Positions 16,581 through 26,026 of a stretch of 64,000 nucleotides of DNA are shown piece by piece (positions within the stretch are counted from its first letter, which is position 1; each line of letters begins with the position of its first letter). The notes under the pieces were generated by a model, which saw nothing but the letters and a program-made list of their open reading frames with translations, did no database searches and was not told where the DNA came from. The translations under genes and the position numbers were made by a program. Origin of the DNA: Virgisporangium ochraceum (lineage in GTDB: Bacteria; Actinomycetota; Actinomycetes; Mycobacteriales; Micromonosporaceae); NCBI RefSeq assembly GCF_016863655.1, contig NZ_BOPH01000031.1, forward strand, positions 80,612 to 144,611. The letters are read 5' to 3'.

Positions 16581-16617
16581 CTTTTGTTGAGCCCAGCAAA
16601 AGTTGGAAACGATTCGG
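16581..16617. promoter_or_regulatory. Candidate operator region upstream of the ROK/sugar ABC operon
   Basis: CTTTTGTTG (16581-16589) and CAGCAAAAG (16594-16602) form an imperfect inverted repeat, followed by GGAAACGATTCGG (16605-16617), whose core GAAnCGnTTC has the central CG of LacI-type and some ROK operators. The stretch is AT-rich and about 165 bp before the ROK start. Candidate control site for the ROK regulator itself; not proven. Confidence 0.45.
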
Positions 16618-16780
16618 TAGAAGGTCTTTACGGGGCTCACCCAAGCGCCTACAGTTCGGACGCAACAAGCGCGTTACACGGATCACACACCCGCGCAACT
16701 GCTCCAACCCCTGCTCCCACCCCCTGCTTCATCTCTGCAGTCGACCGGCTAGGCGGTGCTCCCCCCATGCGTGGCTCCTC

Positions 16781-17962
16781 ATGAGTGACACCGAGGGACC
16801 GACCCGTACCCGGCTGCTCCGGCTCCTGCGTGACCGGGGTGCGCTGTCGCGGGCGGAGCTGGCCGACCGGCTGCAGGTGCCCCGTCCCCGGCTGCTCACC
16901 GACCTCGACGGCCTGCTGGCCACCGGTCTCATCCAGGAGGCCGGCCCGGCGGCGAGCCGGGGCGGTCGACGCTCGACGCTCGTGGAGCTGAACCCGACCC
17001 TGCGGTTCGCCGCCGTCGACCTCGGCGCGTCGTCGATCGACGTCGAGATCACCGACGGCCGGCTGGAACCGGTCGCGGCCGCGACGATGGTCTCCGACAT
17101 CCGCAGCGGGCCGAAGGAAATACTGCATCAGGTCAACGAGATGCTCGGGAAGTTCCACACCGAGGGCGCGTTCGAGCGGCTCGCCGCCGTGGGCATCGGC
17201 GTTCCCGGTCCGGTCAGCTTCCGCGACGGCGTACCGGTCTCGCCGCCGATCATGCCGGGCTGGGACCGGTACCCGGTGCGCGACCTCATCGCCCGCGAGC
17301 ACGGCTGCCCCGTGGTGGTCGACAACGACGTGAACATCATGAGCATCGGCGAGCGGTACGGCGGTGTCGCCGACTCGGTCGACAACCTGCTGTTCGTGAA
17401 GATAGGCACCGGAATCGGGTGCGGCATCTACCTCAACGGCGAGGTGTACCGCGGCACCGACGGGTCCGCCGGCGACATCGGGCACATCCAGGTCGACAGC
17501 CACGGCCCGGTGTGCTCGTGCGGCAACGTCGGTTGCCTGGAGGCGTTGTTCGGTGGTGCGGCGCTGGCGCGCGATGCGCTCGCCGCCGCGAAGGCCGGCA
17601 CCTCGCCGTCGCTCGCGGAGCGCCTGTCGGCCAACCGCACCGTCACCGCGAAGGACGTCGCCGACGGCGCCGCCGAGGGCGACGTGACGTGCATCCGCCT
17701 CATCCGCGACGGCGGCCGCCGGGTCGGTGGGGTCCTGGCCGGGCTGGTGAGCTTCATCAACCCCTCGATGATCGTGATCGGTGGCGGGCTGGCCGGTCTC
17801 GGCCACATCCTGCTGGCCGAGATCCGCAGCGTCGTCTACCGGCGGTCGTTGCCGTTGGCGACCGGCAACCTGCCGGTCGTGTTGTCGGAACTGGGAACCC
17901 GCGCCGGCGTCGTCGGTGCCGCGGTACTCGCCAGCGAGATTGCGTACGGGCAGCCGTCATGA
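16781..17962 (+). CDS. ROK-family transcriptional regulator with zinc motif
   Basis: A 393-residue repressor-type ROK protein: N-terminal winged helix (about 5-65, LLRDRGALSRAELADRLQVPRPRL), then a ROK sugar-kinase fold with the phosphate loop KIGTGIGCGIYL near 205 and the complete zinc motif CSCGNVGCLEA near 245. The first 80 codons of the longer reading frame upstream of 16781 are Arg/Pro-rich and unlikely to be coding. Its stop overlaps the sugar ATPase start (ATGA, 17959-17962), so it heads the transport operon and probably senses its sugar. Confidence 0.88.
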   Translation: MSDTEGPTRTRLLRLLRDRGALSRAELADRLQVPRPRLLTDLDGLLATGLIQEAGPAASRGGRRSTLVELNPTLRFAAVDLGASSIDVEITDGRLEPVAAATMVSDIRSGPKEILHQVNEMLGKFHTEGAFERLAAVGIGVPGPVSFRDGVPVSPPIMPGWDRYPVRDLIAREHGCPVVVDNDVNIMSIGERYGGVADSVDNLLFVKIGTGIGCGIYLNGEVYRGTDGSAGDIGHIQVDSHGPVCSCGNVGCLEALFGGAALARDALAAAKAGTSPSLAERLSANRTVTAKDVADGAAEGDVTCIRLIRDGGRRVGGVLAGLVSFINPSMIVIGGGLAGLGHILLAEIRSVVYRRSLPLATGNLPVVLSELGTRAGVVGAAVLASEIAYGQPS

Positions 17963-19530
17963 CGAATCTTTCCAAGTCCTCGGAACCCGTTGCCCCGCAA
18001 CGGGAGACCGTCCTCACCCTCACCGACGTCGTGAAGACGTTCCCCGGTGTGCGCGCGCTCGACGGCGTGCAGCTGGAGGTCGCCGCCGGCGAGGTGCACT
18101 GCCTGCTCGGCCAGAACGGCGCGGGCAAGTCGACGCTCATCAAGGTGCTCTCCGGCGCGCACCGGCCCGACAGCGGCGAGGTCATGTGGCTCGGCCAGCC
18201 GGTGTCGTTCACCAACCCGCAGGCCGCGATGAAGGCCGGCATCGCCACCATCTACCAGGAACTCGACCTGGTCGACGGGTTGAGCGTCGCCGACAACATC
18301 TTCCTCGGGCACGAGCCGCGCACCGTCGGGTTCGTCAACCGTCCGCAGGTGCGGCGGCAGGCGAGCGAGATCCTCGCGTCGCTCGGGCATCCGGAGATTC
18401 CGGTGCGCCGGGAGGTCGGTAAGTTGCCGGCCGCCGCCAAGCAGGTCGTGTCGATGGGACGCGCGTTGTCGCGCGAGGCGCGACTCATGATCATGGACGA
18501 GCCGAGCGCCGTGCTCGCCCACGACGAGGTGGAGAACCTCTTCCGGGTGATCAGGGGCCTGACCGCGCAAGGGATCGCGGTCATCTACATCTCGCACCGG
18601 CTCGACGAGATCCGCGAGATCGGCGACCGCGTCACGGTCCTCAAGGACGGCCGCACGACGGCCGCGAACCTCGACGCGAAGACCACGCCCACGACGGAGC
18701 TCGTGAGCCGCATGACCGGCCGGAACATCGAGTACGTGTTCCCGCCTCGGCCGGCGGAACCCGTTGCGCCGTCGGAATCCGCACCTCTGCTGATGGTCGA
18801 GGGCCTCACCCGGCACGGCGAGTTCGCCGACGTCGACCTGGCCGTCCACAGTGGAGAGATCGTCGGGATCACCGGCCTCGTCGGGTCCGGGCGCTCCGAG
18901 CTGATGGAGACCATCTTCGGCGCCCGCCGCGCGCACGGCGGCCGCGTCACGGTCAACGGCAAGGTGCTGCGGCCCGGCAGCGTCACGGCGGCCGTGAAGG
19001 CCGGGCTCGGCATGGCGCCCGAGGAGCGCAAGAGCCAGGCGCTGGTGCTCGGCGAACCGGTGTACCGCAACATGACCCTGGCCAACTTCGCCGGCTACGC
19101 GAAGGTCGGGTTCACCGATGCCGCGAAGGAGCGGCAGGCCGCCGACGAGGTGGCCGAGCAGCTCGAGCTGCGCCCGCGCGACGTGCGCCGGGTGGTGCGC
19201 ACGCTGTCGGGCGGCAACCAGCAGAAGGTGGTGGTCGGGCGCTGGCTGCTCGGCGGCACCCGGCTGCTGCTGCTCGACGAGCCCACCCGCGGCGTCGACG
19301 TCGGCGCCCGGGCCGAGCTGTACCAGGTGATCCGCAAGCTCGCCGACTCCGGCGTCGGGGTGCTCATGGTCTCCAGCGAGGTGCCCGAGGTGCTCGGGCT
19401 CGCCGACCGCGTGGTGGTCATGCGCGAGGGGCGCATCGTTCGGCAGGCACCCGCCGCCGACATCGACGAAGAAACCGTTCTCGACCTCGTCATGGCGGGG
19501 TCGTTGCTGGAAGGGAGCCCGGCGGTATGA
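17959..19530 (+). CDS. Sugar ABC transporter ATPase, RbsA/MglA type (two ATPase domains)
   Basis: A 523-residue double ATPase of the CUT2 sugar-import family. Domain 1 has Walker A GQNGAGKST near 52, signature LPAAAKQVVSMGRAL and Walker B LMIMDEPSAVL. Domain 2 has the degenerate GLVGSGRSE loop usual for this family, an intact signature LSGGNQQKV near 416 and Walker B LLLLDEPTRGVD near 436. In domain 1 LPAAAKQ replaces the standard LSxGxxQ, again normal for CUT2. It energises the permease at 19601 and the binding protein at 20770. Substrates of the family are pentoses, hexoses or similar cyclic polyols. Confidence 0.93.
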   Translation: MTNLSKSSEPVAPQRETVLTLTDVVKTFPGVRALDGVQLEVAAGEVHCLLGQNGAGKSTLIKVLSGAHRPDSGEVMWLGQPVSFTNPQAAMKAGIATIYQELDLVDGLSVADNIFLGHEPRTVGFVNRPQVRRQASEILASLGHPEIPVRREVGKLPAAAKQVVSMGRALSREARLMIMDEPSAVLAHDEVENLFRVIRGLTAQGIAVIYISHRLDEIREIGDRVTVLKDGRTTAANLDAKTTPTTELVSRMTGRNIEYVFPPRPAEPVAPSESAPLLMVEGLTRHGEFADVDLAVHSGEIVGITGLVGSGRSELMETIFGARRAHGGRVTVNGKVLRPGSVTAAVKAGLGMAPEERKSQALVLGEPVYRNMTLANFAGYAKVGFTDAAKERQAADEVAEQLELRPRDVRRVVRTLSGGNQQKVVVGRWLLGGTRLLLLDEPTRGVDVGARAELYQVIRKLADSGVGVLMVSSEVPEVLGLADRVVVMREGRIVRQAPAADIDEETVLDLVMAGSLLEGSPAV

Positions 19531-19604
19531 GCGACCTTCGGGAGCGAATCATCAACTCAGTCACCGGTCATACGATGGCGGAGCGAAGCGGAGCCATGCC
19601 ATGA
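19527..19604 (+). CDS. Possible 25-residue ORF bridging the ATPase and permease genes
   Basis: ATG at 19527 overlaps the ATPase stop (ATGA 19527-19530). The frame ends in TGA at 19602-19604, which overlaps the permease ATG as ATGA (19601-19604). The peptide begins MSDLRERIINSV and ends ERSGAMP. It has no recognisable domain. Its exact coupling at both ends suggests it serves to pass ribosomes to the permease gene, or is a remnant of an older junction. There is no independent evidence that it is translated into a functional product. Confidence 0.35.
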   Translation: MSDLRERIINSVTGHTMAERSGAMP

Positions 19605-20671
19605 CAAGCCTCAAGCCCGCCGCCGAGACGACGCCGGACGGTCAGCCGACCGCCGCCGCCGAGCTGACGAAGAAACGGGGCTGGTGGGCCGACGACGCGA
19701 GCGAGCCGGTACGCCGGAATCTCGGCCTCGTCGGTGTGCTCGTCGCGATCTGGGTCGTCGGCGCCATCACGGTGCCGCGCATCTTCCTCGACCCGGAACA
19801 GCTGTGGAACAACTGGCTGATCATCCTCCAGCAGTCGGCGGCGATCGGGGTCATCGCGATCGGGATGACGTTCGTCATCATCGGCGGCGGCATCGACCTG
19901 TCGGTGGGCGCGCTGGTCGCGCTGAGCAGCGTGTGGTGCACCACCGTGGCGACGCAGGAGTTCGGACCGACCGGCATGGTGTTCACCGCGATCGTGGTCG
20001 GCACGATCGCCGGCCTGGTCAACGGTTTCCTCATCGCGTACGGACGGGTGGTCGCGTTCATCGCCACGCTCGCGATGCTCGTGTCGGCCCGTGGTCTGGC
20101 CCAGCTCATCTCCGGCAAGCGCACCCAGCGGGTCAGTGCCGAGAACGCCGCGATCACCAACATCGCCGAGAACCGCATCCTGGGCATCCCGATCCTGGTG
20201 TGGATGCTGCTGGTCGTCGGCGTCATCGGCTGGATCCTGTTGAACCGCACCACGTTCGGCCGGCGCACGTTCGCGGTCGGCGGCAACCCCGAGGCGGCCC
20301 GGCTGGCCGGCATCAACCTGCGGCTGCACACCATGCTGCTGTACGGGTTGAGCGGGTTGTGCTGCGGCATCGCCGCCATCATGGTGGTGGCGCAGGCCAC
20401 CGCCGGCGCACCCGACCACGGCGACCTCTACGAGCTCGACGCGATCGCGGCCGCCATCATCGGCGGCACCGCACTGGCCGGTGGCCGCGGCTCGATCGTG
20501 GGCGCCATCCTCGGCGTCCTCGTCTTCAAGGGCATCACGAACCTGTTCATCGTCAACAACCTCGAGCAGGAGTACCAGCTCATCGTGAAGGGTGTCATCA
20601 TCGTCGGCGCCGTTCTGCTGCAGCAGGTCAACTTCAGCTCGCTGCCGCAACTCCGAAAATCGCCAACCTGA
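19601..20671 (+). CDS. Sugar ABC transporter permease, RbsC type
   Basis: A 356-residue CUT2 permease with about ten membrane helices from residue 45 on. It carries the family signatures GGGIDLSVGALVALSS near 95 and the EAA-like cytosolic loop GGNPEAARLAGINL near 227, followed by GGTALAGGRGSIVGAILG near 287. A hydrophilic N-terminal tail of about 40 residues precedes the first helix. ATG 19601 gives the full tail; there is no strong ribosome-binding site, consistent with coupling to the small upstream ORF. It functions with the ATPase at 17959 and the binding protein at 20770. Confidence 0.92.
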   Translation: MTSLKPAAETTPDGQPTAAAELTKKRGWWADDASEPVRRNLGLVGVLVAIWVVGAITVPRIFLDPEQLWNNWLIILQQSAAIGVIAIGMTFVIIGGGIDLSVGALVALSSVWCTTVATQEFGPTGMVFTAIVVGTIAGLVNGFLIAYGRVVAFIATLAMLVSARGLAQLISGKRTQRVSAENAAITNIAENRILGIPILVWMLLVVGVIGWILLNRTTFGRRTFAVGGNPEAARLAGINLRLHTMLLYGLSGLCCGIAAIMVVAQATAGAPDHGDLYELDAIAAAIIGGTALAGGRGSIVGAILGVLVFKGITNLFIVNNLEQEYQLIVKGVIIVGAVLLQQVNFSSLPQLRKSPT

Positions 20672-20769
20672 CAAACCCCATCCATTTCCCACGGCGGGCA
20701 CCGCAGACGGCTGTGCCGCCAAGCTCAACACACCCATCCACCGTCCACATTCGACTCATGGAGGTCGAA

Positions 20770-21819
20770 ATGAGTGACTTCTCCCGTCGTCGGCTCCTCC
20801 TCGGCGGCTCCGCCGTCGGCGCCGGTCTACTGCTCAGCGCCTGCACGTCCAACGACTCCGGTGAAGCCGACAAGCAGGCCGAAGACCAGACCAAGGTCGC
20901 CGCAGGCAAGAACGCCGAACCCGGCAAGAAGATCACGATCGGGTTCTCCGCGCCGGCCGCCGACCACGGCTGGATCGCCGCGATCACCAACAACGCCAAG
21001 GCGCAGGCCGGCAAGTACTCCGACGTCACCTTCAACGCGGTGGCGGCCGGCAAGGACGTGCCGGAGCAGCGGGCGGCTCTCGAGACGCTGATCCAGCAGA
21101 AGCCCGACGTCATCGTGCTGCTTCCGCACGACGGCGCCCAGATGACCGCCACCGGCCGCAAGGCGATGGACGCCGGCATCCCGGTCATCAACCTCGACCG
21201 CGAGTTCTCCGACGCGTTGTCCTACCGGACGCTCGTCAAGGGCGACAACTACGGCATGGGCGTCGCGGCGGGCCGGCTGATCGGCGAGAAGTTCAAGAGC
21301 AACCCGAACGCCGTGATCGCCGAGATCGCCGGCATGGACGAGCTTCCGCTCACCCAGGACCGCTCGAAGGGCTTCCGCGACGCGCTGCAGGCCTACGGCC
21401 TGAAGGTCGGCCCGCGTCAGGCCGCCCGCTTCACCGTCCAGAGTGGACAGGAGGTCACCGCGAACCTGCTGCAGGCCGCGCCGAAGATCGACGCGATCTG
21501 GAACCACGACGACGACCAGGGTGTCGGCGTGCTGGCCGCGATCAAGCAGGCCAACCGCAGCGAGTTCTACATGGTCGGTGGCGCCGGTTCGCTCGACGCG
21601 ATGGAGATCATCAAGGCCGACAACCAGCCGTTGAAGGCCACGGTCACCTACAGCCCGACGATGGCCTCCTCGGCGATCTCGCTGGCGCGCCTGGTGGCGC
21701 AGGGCAAGGGCATGGAGGACCTGGTCGAGCTTCAGGTGCCGAAGCTGGTCATTCTCCAGTCGGAGACGATCACCAAGGAGAATGTCGACCAGTACATGCC
21801 GCTCGGCTTCCGTTCCTGA
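20770..21819 (+). CDS. Sugar ABC transporter substrate-binding lipoprotein (Tat type)
   Basis: A 349-residue periplasmic-binding-protein type 1 (ribose-like) protein. The signal reads SRRRLLLGGSAVGAGLLLSAC: a twin-arginine-like motif plus a lipobox with the lipidated Cys at about residue 25, so it should be exported folded and anchored outside the membrane. The mature part has IGFSAPAADHGWIAAITNNAK, typical of the sugar-binding N-lobe. ATG 20770 is preferred over 20758 because GGAGGT sits just before it. This is the solute receptor of the ABC importer. Confidence 0.92.
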   Translation: MSDFSRRRLLLGGSAVGAGLLLSACTSNDSGEADKQAEDQTKVAAGKNAEPGKKITIGFSAPAADHGWIAAITNNAKAQAGKYSDVTFNAVAAGKDVPEQRAALETLIQQKPDVIVLLPHDGAQMTATGRKAMDAGIPVINLDREFSDALSYRTLVKGDNYGMGVAAGRLIGEKFKSNPNAVIAEIAGMDELPLTQDRSKGFRDALQAYGLKVGPRQAARFTVQSGQEVTANLLQAAPKIDAIWNHDDDQGVGVLAAIKQANRSEFYMVGGAGSLDAMEIIKADNQPLKATVTYSPTMASSAISLARLVAQGKGMEDLVELQVPKLVILQSETITKENVDQYMPLGFRS

Positions 21820-21864
21820 CCAGGGACCGGCAGACGGGGCGCGGAGAACGTAAGGAGACCGCCG

Positions 21865-23049
21865 ATGTCCTCATCGGACACCAACGGAGAACTGCGGGTC
21901 GGCATGGTCGGCTACGCGTTCATGGGCGCTGCGCACTCCCAGGCGTGGCGCACCGTGAACCGGGCCTTCGACCTGCCGGTGCGCGCCCGGATGACCGCCG
22001 TGGCCGGCCGCGACGACGCGAAGGTGCGCGCCGCGGCCGCCCAGCTCGGCTGGGAACGGACCTACACCGACTGGCGCGAGCTGGTGGCCGCTGACGACAT
22101 CGACGTCGTCGACATCTGTACACCGGGTGACAGCCACTGTGAGATCGCGCTGGCCGCCCTCGCCGCCGGCAAGCACGTCCTGTGCGAGAAGCCGTTGGCG
22201 AACACCGTCGAGGAGGCGCGGGCGATGGTCGCGGCCGCCGAGACGGCACGGGCGTCCGGGGTCCGCTCGATGGCGGGCTTCAACTACCGGCGGGTGCCGG
22301 CGGTGGCGTACCTGAAGCAGCTCATCGCCGGCGGCCGGCTGGGCACCGTGCGGCACGTGCGCGCGGTGTACCTGCAGGACTGGATCATCGATCCCCAGTT
22401 CCCGCTGGTGTGGCGGCTGCAGAAGGAGAAGTCCGGTTCCGGGGCGCTCGGTGACATCGGGTCGCACATCGTCGACCTGACGCAGTACGTCACCGGTCAG
22501 TCCATCACCGGGGTGTCGGCGGTCACCGAGACGTTCATCAAGGAGCGTCCGCTGCCCAGCGCGTCGAGCGGGCTCAGCGCCGAAAGTTCGACGGAGACCG
22601 GCCAGGTCACGGTCGACGACGCGGCGCTGTTCCTGGCCCGGCTGTCCGGTGGGGCGGTGGCCACCTACGAAGCGACCCGCTTCGCCACCGGACGCAAGAA
22701 CGGCCTGCGGGTCGAGGTCAACGGGTCGCTCGGCTCCGCCGTGTTCGACCTGGAGCGCCTCAACGAACTGGAGTTCTACGACGCCAACCGCCCCGGCGCC
22801 GAGCAGGGCTTCACCCGCATTCTCGTGACCGAGGGCGAGCACCCGTACATGGCGGCATGGTGGCCGCCGGGTCACATCATCGGGTACGAGCACTCGTTCA
22901 CCCACCAGATGCGCGACTTCCTCGAGGCGGTCGCGGTCGGAAAGGACCCGGAGCCCTCGTTCGCCGACGCCCTGCAGGTTCAGCAGGTGCTCGACGCGGT
23001 CGAGAAGAGTGCGTCCGCCGGCTCCGGCTGGACGACGGTTCCGGAGTAA
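21865..23049 (+). CDS. Gfo/Idh/MocA-family NAD(P)-dependent sugar oxidoreductase
   Basis: A 394-residue cytosolic dehydrogenase. The Rossmann domain begins VGMVGYAFMGAAHSQAW near 9, and the catalytic EKPLA motif (CEKPLANT) lies near 108. The C-terminal alpha/beta domain includes GDIGSHIVDLTQYVTGQ near 195, whose Asp/His are the usual proton relay. Family members oxidise inositol, glucose, glucosides or 3-keto sugars. Good AAGGAG ribosome-binding site at 21853. It directly follows the importer genes and is the likely first catabolic step for the imported sugar. A long hairpin ends the transcript at 23060-23124. Confidence 0.92.
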   Translation: MSSSDTNGELRVGMVGYAFMGAAHSQAWRTVNRAFDLPVRARMTAVAGRDDAKVRAAAAQLGWERTYTDWRELVAADDIDVVDICTPGDSHCEIALAALAAGKHVLCEKPLANTVEEARAMVAAAETARASGVRSMAGFNYRRVPAVAYLKQLIAGGRLGTVRHVRAVYLQDWIIDPQFPLVWRLQKEKSGSGALGDIGSHIVDLTQYVTGQSITGVSAVTETFIKERPLPSASSGLSAESSTETGQVTVDDAALFLARLSGGAVATYEATRFATGRKNGLRVEVNGSLGSAVFDLERLNELEFYDANRPGAEQGFTRILVTEGEHPYMAAWWPPGHIIGYEHSFTHQMRDFLEAVAVGKDPEPSFADALQVQQVLDAVEKSASAGSGWTTVPE

Positions 23050-23059
23050 CACCCGAAGG

Positions 23060-23124
23060 CTTCCCGGCCGCGTAGCGAGGTCCACGGCGGCTGCGCCCCG
23101 TCCGTGGGGTGCGCGGCCGGGAAG
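23060..23124 (+). terminator. Long hairpin after the Gfo/Idh gene
   Basis: Outer arms CTTCCCGGCCGCG (23060-23072) and its exact complement (23112-23124) enclose an inner pair CCACGG (23082-23087) / CCGTGG (23102-23107). It starts 11 bases after the oxidoreductase stop and separates the importer operon from the secreted enzyme genes. Confidence 0.8.
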
Positions 23125-23222
23125 ATACACCCCCGTCCCTACAACTCGACAAACCATTGTCGGCGCGGTCGGCGCGCGCCCTCCTGGCTAGACCCCCAGG
23201 TCAGGGAAAGGGATTTACGGCA

Positions 23223-26009
23223 ATGCACAAACGGTCCACAGCCGCGGTCATGCTGGCCGCGGCGGCAACCCTCACCGTGACGGCCATCGGCGCACCGCCC
23301 GCGCAGGCCCACCCGGTGATCGACCCGGCCGCCTTCCAACAGGTGACGCTCGCCAAGGGCGTCGCCGAGATGGGCGAGCCGATGAGCCTGGCGGTGCTGC
23401 CCGACCGCTCGGTGCTGCACACCGCCCGCAACGGCACGCTGCGGCGTACCGACGCGGCCGGCACGACGTCGGTCGTCGCGACCCTCTCCGTCTACAGCCA
23501 CGACGAGGAGGGGCTGCAGGGCGTCGGCGTCGACCCGAACTTCGCCAGCAACCGGTGGATATACCTGTACTACGCGCCGCCGCTGTCGACCCCGGCCGGC
23601 GACGCGCCCACCACCGGCACCGACTTCAGCGCCTGGCGGGGCGTGAACCGGCTGTCTCGGTTCACGGTCACCGCCGGCTGGCAGCTCCAGGCCGGCAGCG
23701 AGGTGACCGTGCTCGACGTGCCCGCCGACCGCGGGCTGTGCTGCCACGTGGGCGGCGACATCGACTTCGACGCCGCCGGCAACCTCTACCTGTCCACAGG
23801 CGACGACACCAACCCGTTCGAGTCCGACGGGTACGCGCCCATCGACGAGCGCACCAACCGCAACCCGGCCTTCGACGCGCAACGCAGCAGCGGCAACACC
23901 AACGACCTGCGCGGCAAGATCCTGCGGATCAAACCGTCGGCGGCGGGCGGGTACACGGTGCCGTCCGGCAACCTGTTCGCGCCGGGAACGGCGAACACGC
24001 GTCCCGAGATCTACGCGATGGGTTTCCGCAACCCGTTCCGGATGAGCGTCGACAAGGCGACCGGGGTGGTCTACGTCGGCGACTACGGGCCCGACGCCGG
24101 CACCGCCGGCCCGCGCGGCCCGGCCGGGCAGGTGGAGTTCGCCCGCGTGACGGCGCCGGGCAACTACGGCTGGCCGTACTGCACCGGTACGAACACGGCC
24201 GCGGAGACCTACGCCGACTACAACTTCGCCACCGGCGCCGTCGGCGCGAAGTTCACCTGCGCCACGGGACCGGCGAACAACTCGCCGCGCAACACCGGCC
24301 TGGGTGTGCTTCCGCCGGCGCAGGCGGCCTGGATCCCGTACGACAACTGCTCGCAGCCGGCGTTCGGGTGCGGGTCGGAGTCGCCGATGGCCGGGCCGGT
24401 GTACCGGTACAACGCGTCGAGCACGTCGACGGTGAAGTTCCCCGCCGACTTCGACGGGCACGTGTTCCTCGGCGAGTTCGGCCGGCGCTGGATCCGTGTG
24501 GCGCACGCCGGGAGCACGCCCGGTGAGATCGCGGCGTTCCCGTGGTCGGGCACGCAGATCATGGACATGGCGTTCGGACCCGACGGCGCGCTGTACGTGC
24601 TCGACTACGGCACCGGCTACTTCAACGGCGACGCGAACTCGGCGCTGTACCGCGTCGAGTACATCGCCGGCGGTCCGCGGGCACCGATCGCGGCCGCGTC
24701 CGGGACGCCGACCAGTGGACAGGCGCCGCTGACCGTCCAGTTCTCGTCGGCCGGGTCGAGCGACCCGGAGGGCGGCGCGCTCACGTACTCCTGGGCGTTC
24801 GGCGACGGCGGCACGTCGACGGCGGCCAACCCGTCGCACACGTACGCGTCCAACGGCACGTTCACCGCGACGCTGACCGTCCGCGACAACCAGAACCTGA
24901 CCGCGACCGCGAGCGTGCCGATCACCGTCGGGAACACGGCGCCGACGGTGACGCTGCTCGCGCCGCTCGACGGGCAGTTGTTCGGCTTCGGCGGCACCGT
25001 ACCGTTCCAGGTGCGGGTCACCGACCCGGAGGACGCGACGATCGACTGCTCCCGGGTGAAGGTGCGGTACCTGCTCGGGCACGACTCGCACGCGCACGAG
25101 ATCACGTCGGCCACCGGGTGCAACGGCACGATCGCGGTGCCCGTCGACGGCGAGCACGACCCGGCGGCGAACATCTTCGGGGTGTTCGACGCCGAGTACA
25201 CCGACAGCGGCGGCACGACGTCGCACACCCAGCACGTCACCCAGCCGCGGACGCGTCAGGGTGAGCACTTCTCGGCGCAGCAGGGCGTCACCGTCTTCGA
25301 CAAGGCCGCCGCGCACGGTGGCCGCGCGGTCGGCGACATCCACAATGGAGACTGGATCGCGTTCGACCGGTACAACGTGGCGACCGCGACCGGGTTCTCG
25401 GCGCGCGTCGCGTCGGCCGGCGTCGGCGGCACGCTGACGCTGCGGGCCGGCTCGCCGACCGGTCAGGTCGTCGGCACGGCCACGGTTCCGGTGACCGGTG
25501 GCTGGGAGACGTTCGTCAGCGTCACCGGTGTGCTGGGTACGGTGCCGTCGGGGACGGTGCGGTTGTATCTTGTGTTCACGGGTGGAACGGGAGCGCTGTT
25601 CGACGTCGACGACTTCACGTTCACCTCCGGCGTGGCGGGCCGCGTCACCGGGATCAACGGCAAGTGCATGGACGTGGCCGGTGCCAACACCGCCGACGGC
25701 ACGCAGATCCAGCTCTATACGTGCAACAACACCTCGGCGCAGTCGTGGACCCGCACCGGGCAGACGATCCGCGCGATGGGCAAGTGTCTCGACATCTCCG
25801 GAGGTGCGACAGCCAACGGCGCGAAGGTGCAGTTGTGGACCTGCAACGGGACGGGCGCGCAGAACTGGGTGGTGGAGGCTTCCGGCGCCGTGCGCAACCC
25901 GCAGTCGAACCGGTGCCTGGAGGCGCCGGGTGGACAGACCGGCGACGGCACGCCGTTGCGGATCTGGGACTGCGCCGCCGGAACCAATCAACGATGGACG
26001 TTCTCATGA
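23223..26009 (+). CDS. Secreted glucose/sorbosone dehydrogenase-like protein with PKD and ricin-B lectin modules
   Basis: A 928-residue modular exported protein. Signal peptide 1-28 (ends PPAQAHP). A GSDH/PQQ-type six-bladed propeller (about 35-480) includes LAVLPDRSVL, EEGLQGVGVDP, YLSTGDDTNPF, RGKILRIKP and YAMGFRNPFRMS. A PKD domain (about 488-575), an Ig-like segment (about 580-675), a CBM6-like beta-sandwich (about 680-800) and a ricin-B lectin trefoil (about 806-928) follow. Family members oxidise aldoses with PQQ. The lectin and PKD modules would tether it to polysaccharide. The next gene shares a closely similar lectin. ATG 23223 starts a clean signal peptide. Confidence 0.9.
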   Translation: MHKRSTAAVMLAAAATLTVTAIGAPPAQAHPVIDPAAFQQVTLAKGVAEMGEPMSLAVLPDRSVLHTARNGTLRRTDAAGTTSVVATLSVYSHDEEGLQGVGVDPNFASNRWIYLYYAPPLSTPAGDAPTTGTDFSAWRGVNRLSRFTVTAGWQLQAGSEVTVLDVPADRGLCCHVGGDIDFDAAGNLYLSTGDDTNPFESDGYAPIDERTNRNPAFDAQRSSGNTNDLRGKILRIKPSAAGGYTVPSGNLFAPGTANTRPEIYAMGFRNPFRMSVDKATGVVYVGDYGPDAGTAGPRGPAGQVEFARVTAPGNYGWPYCTGTNTAAETYADYNFATGAVGAKFTCATGPANNSPRNTGLGVLPPAQAAWIPYDNCSQPAFGCGSESPMAGPVYRYNASSTSTVKFPADFDGHVFLGEFGRRWIRVAHAGSTPGEIAAFPWSGTQIMDMAFGPDGALYVLDYGTGYFNGDANSALYRVEYIAGGPRAPIAAASGTPTSGQAPLTVQFSSAGSSDPEGGALTYSWAFGDGGTSTAANPSHTYASNGTFTATLTVRDNQNLTATASVPITVGNTAPTVTLLAPLDGQLFGFGGTVPFQVRVTDPEDATIDCSRVKVRYLLGHDSHAHEITSATGCNGTIAVPVDGEHDPAANIFGVFDAEYTDSGGTTSHTQHVTQPRTRQGEHFSAQQGVTVFDKAAAHGGRAVGDIHNGDWIAFDRYNVATATGFSARVASAGVGGTLTLRAGSPTGQVVGTATVPVTGGWETFVSVTGVLGTVPSGTVRLYLVFTGGTGALFDVDDFTFTSGVAGRVTGINGKCMDVAGANTADGTQIQLYTCNNTSAQSWTRTGQTIRAMGKCLDISGGATANGAKVQLWTCNGTGAQNWVVEASGAVRNPQSNRCLEAPGGQTGDGTPLRIWDCAAGTNQRWTFS

Positions 26010-26026
26010 ACCTGGGGAGGCATACG

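Noticed and set aside
16541..16780. 80-residue N-terminal extension of the first ROK protein
   Set aside because: The extra residues are Arg/Pro/Ser/Cys-rich and cover the probable promoter and operator; ATG 16781 begins the normal ROK helix-turn-helix.
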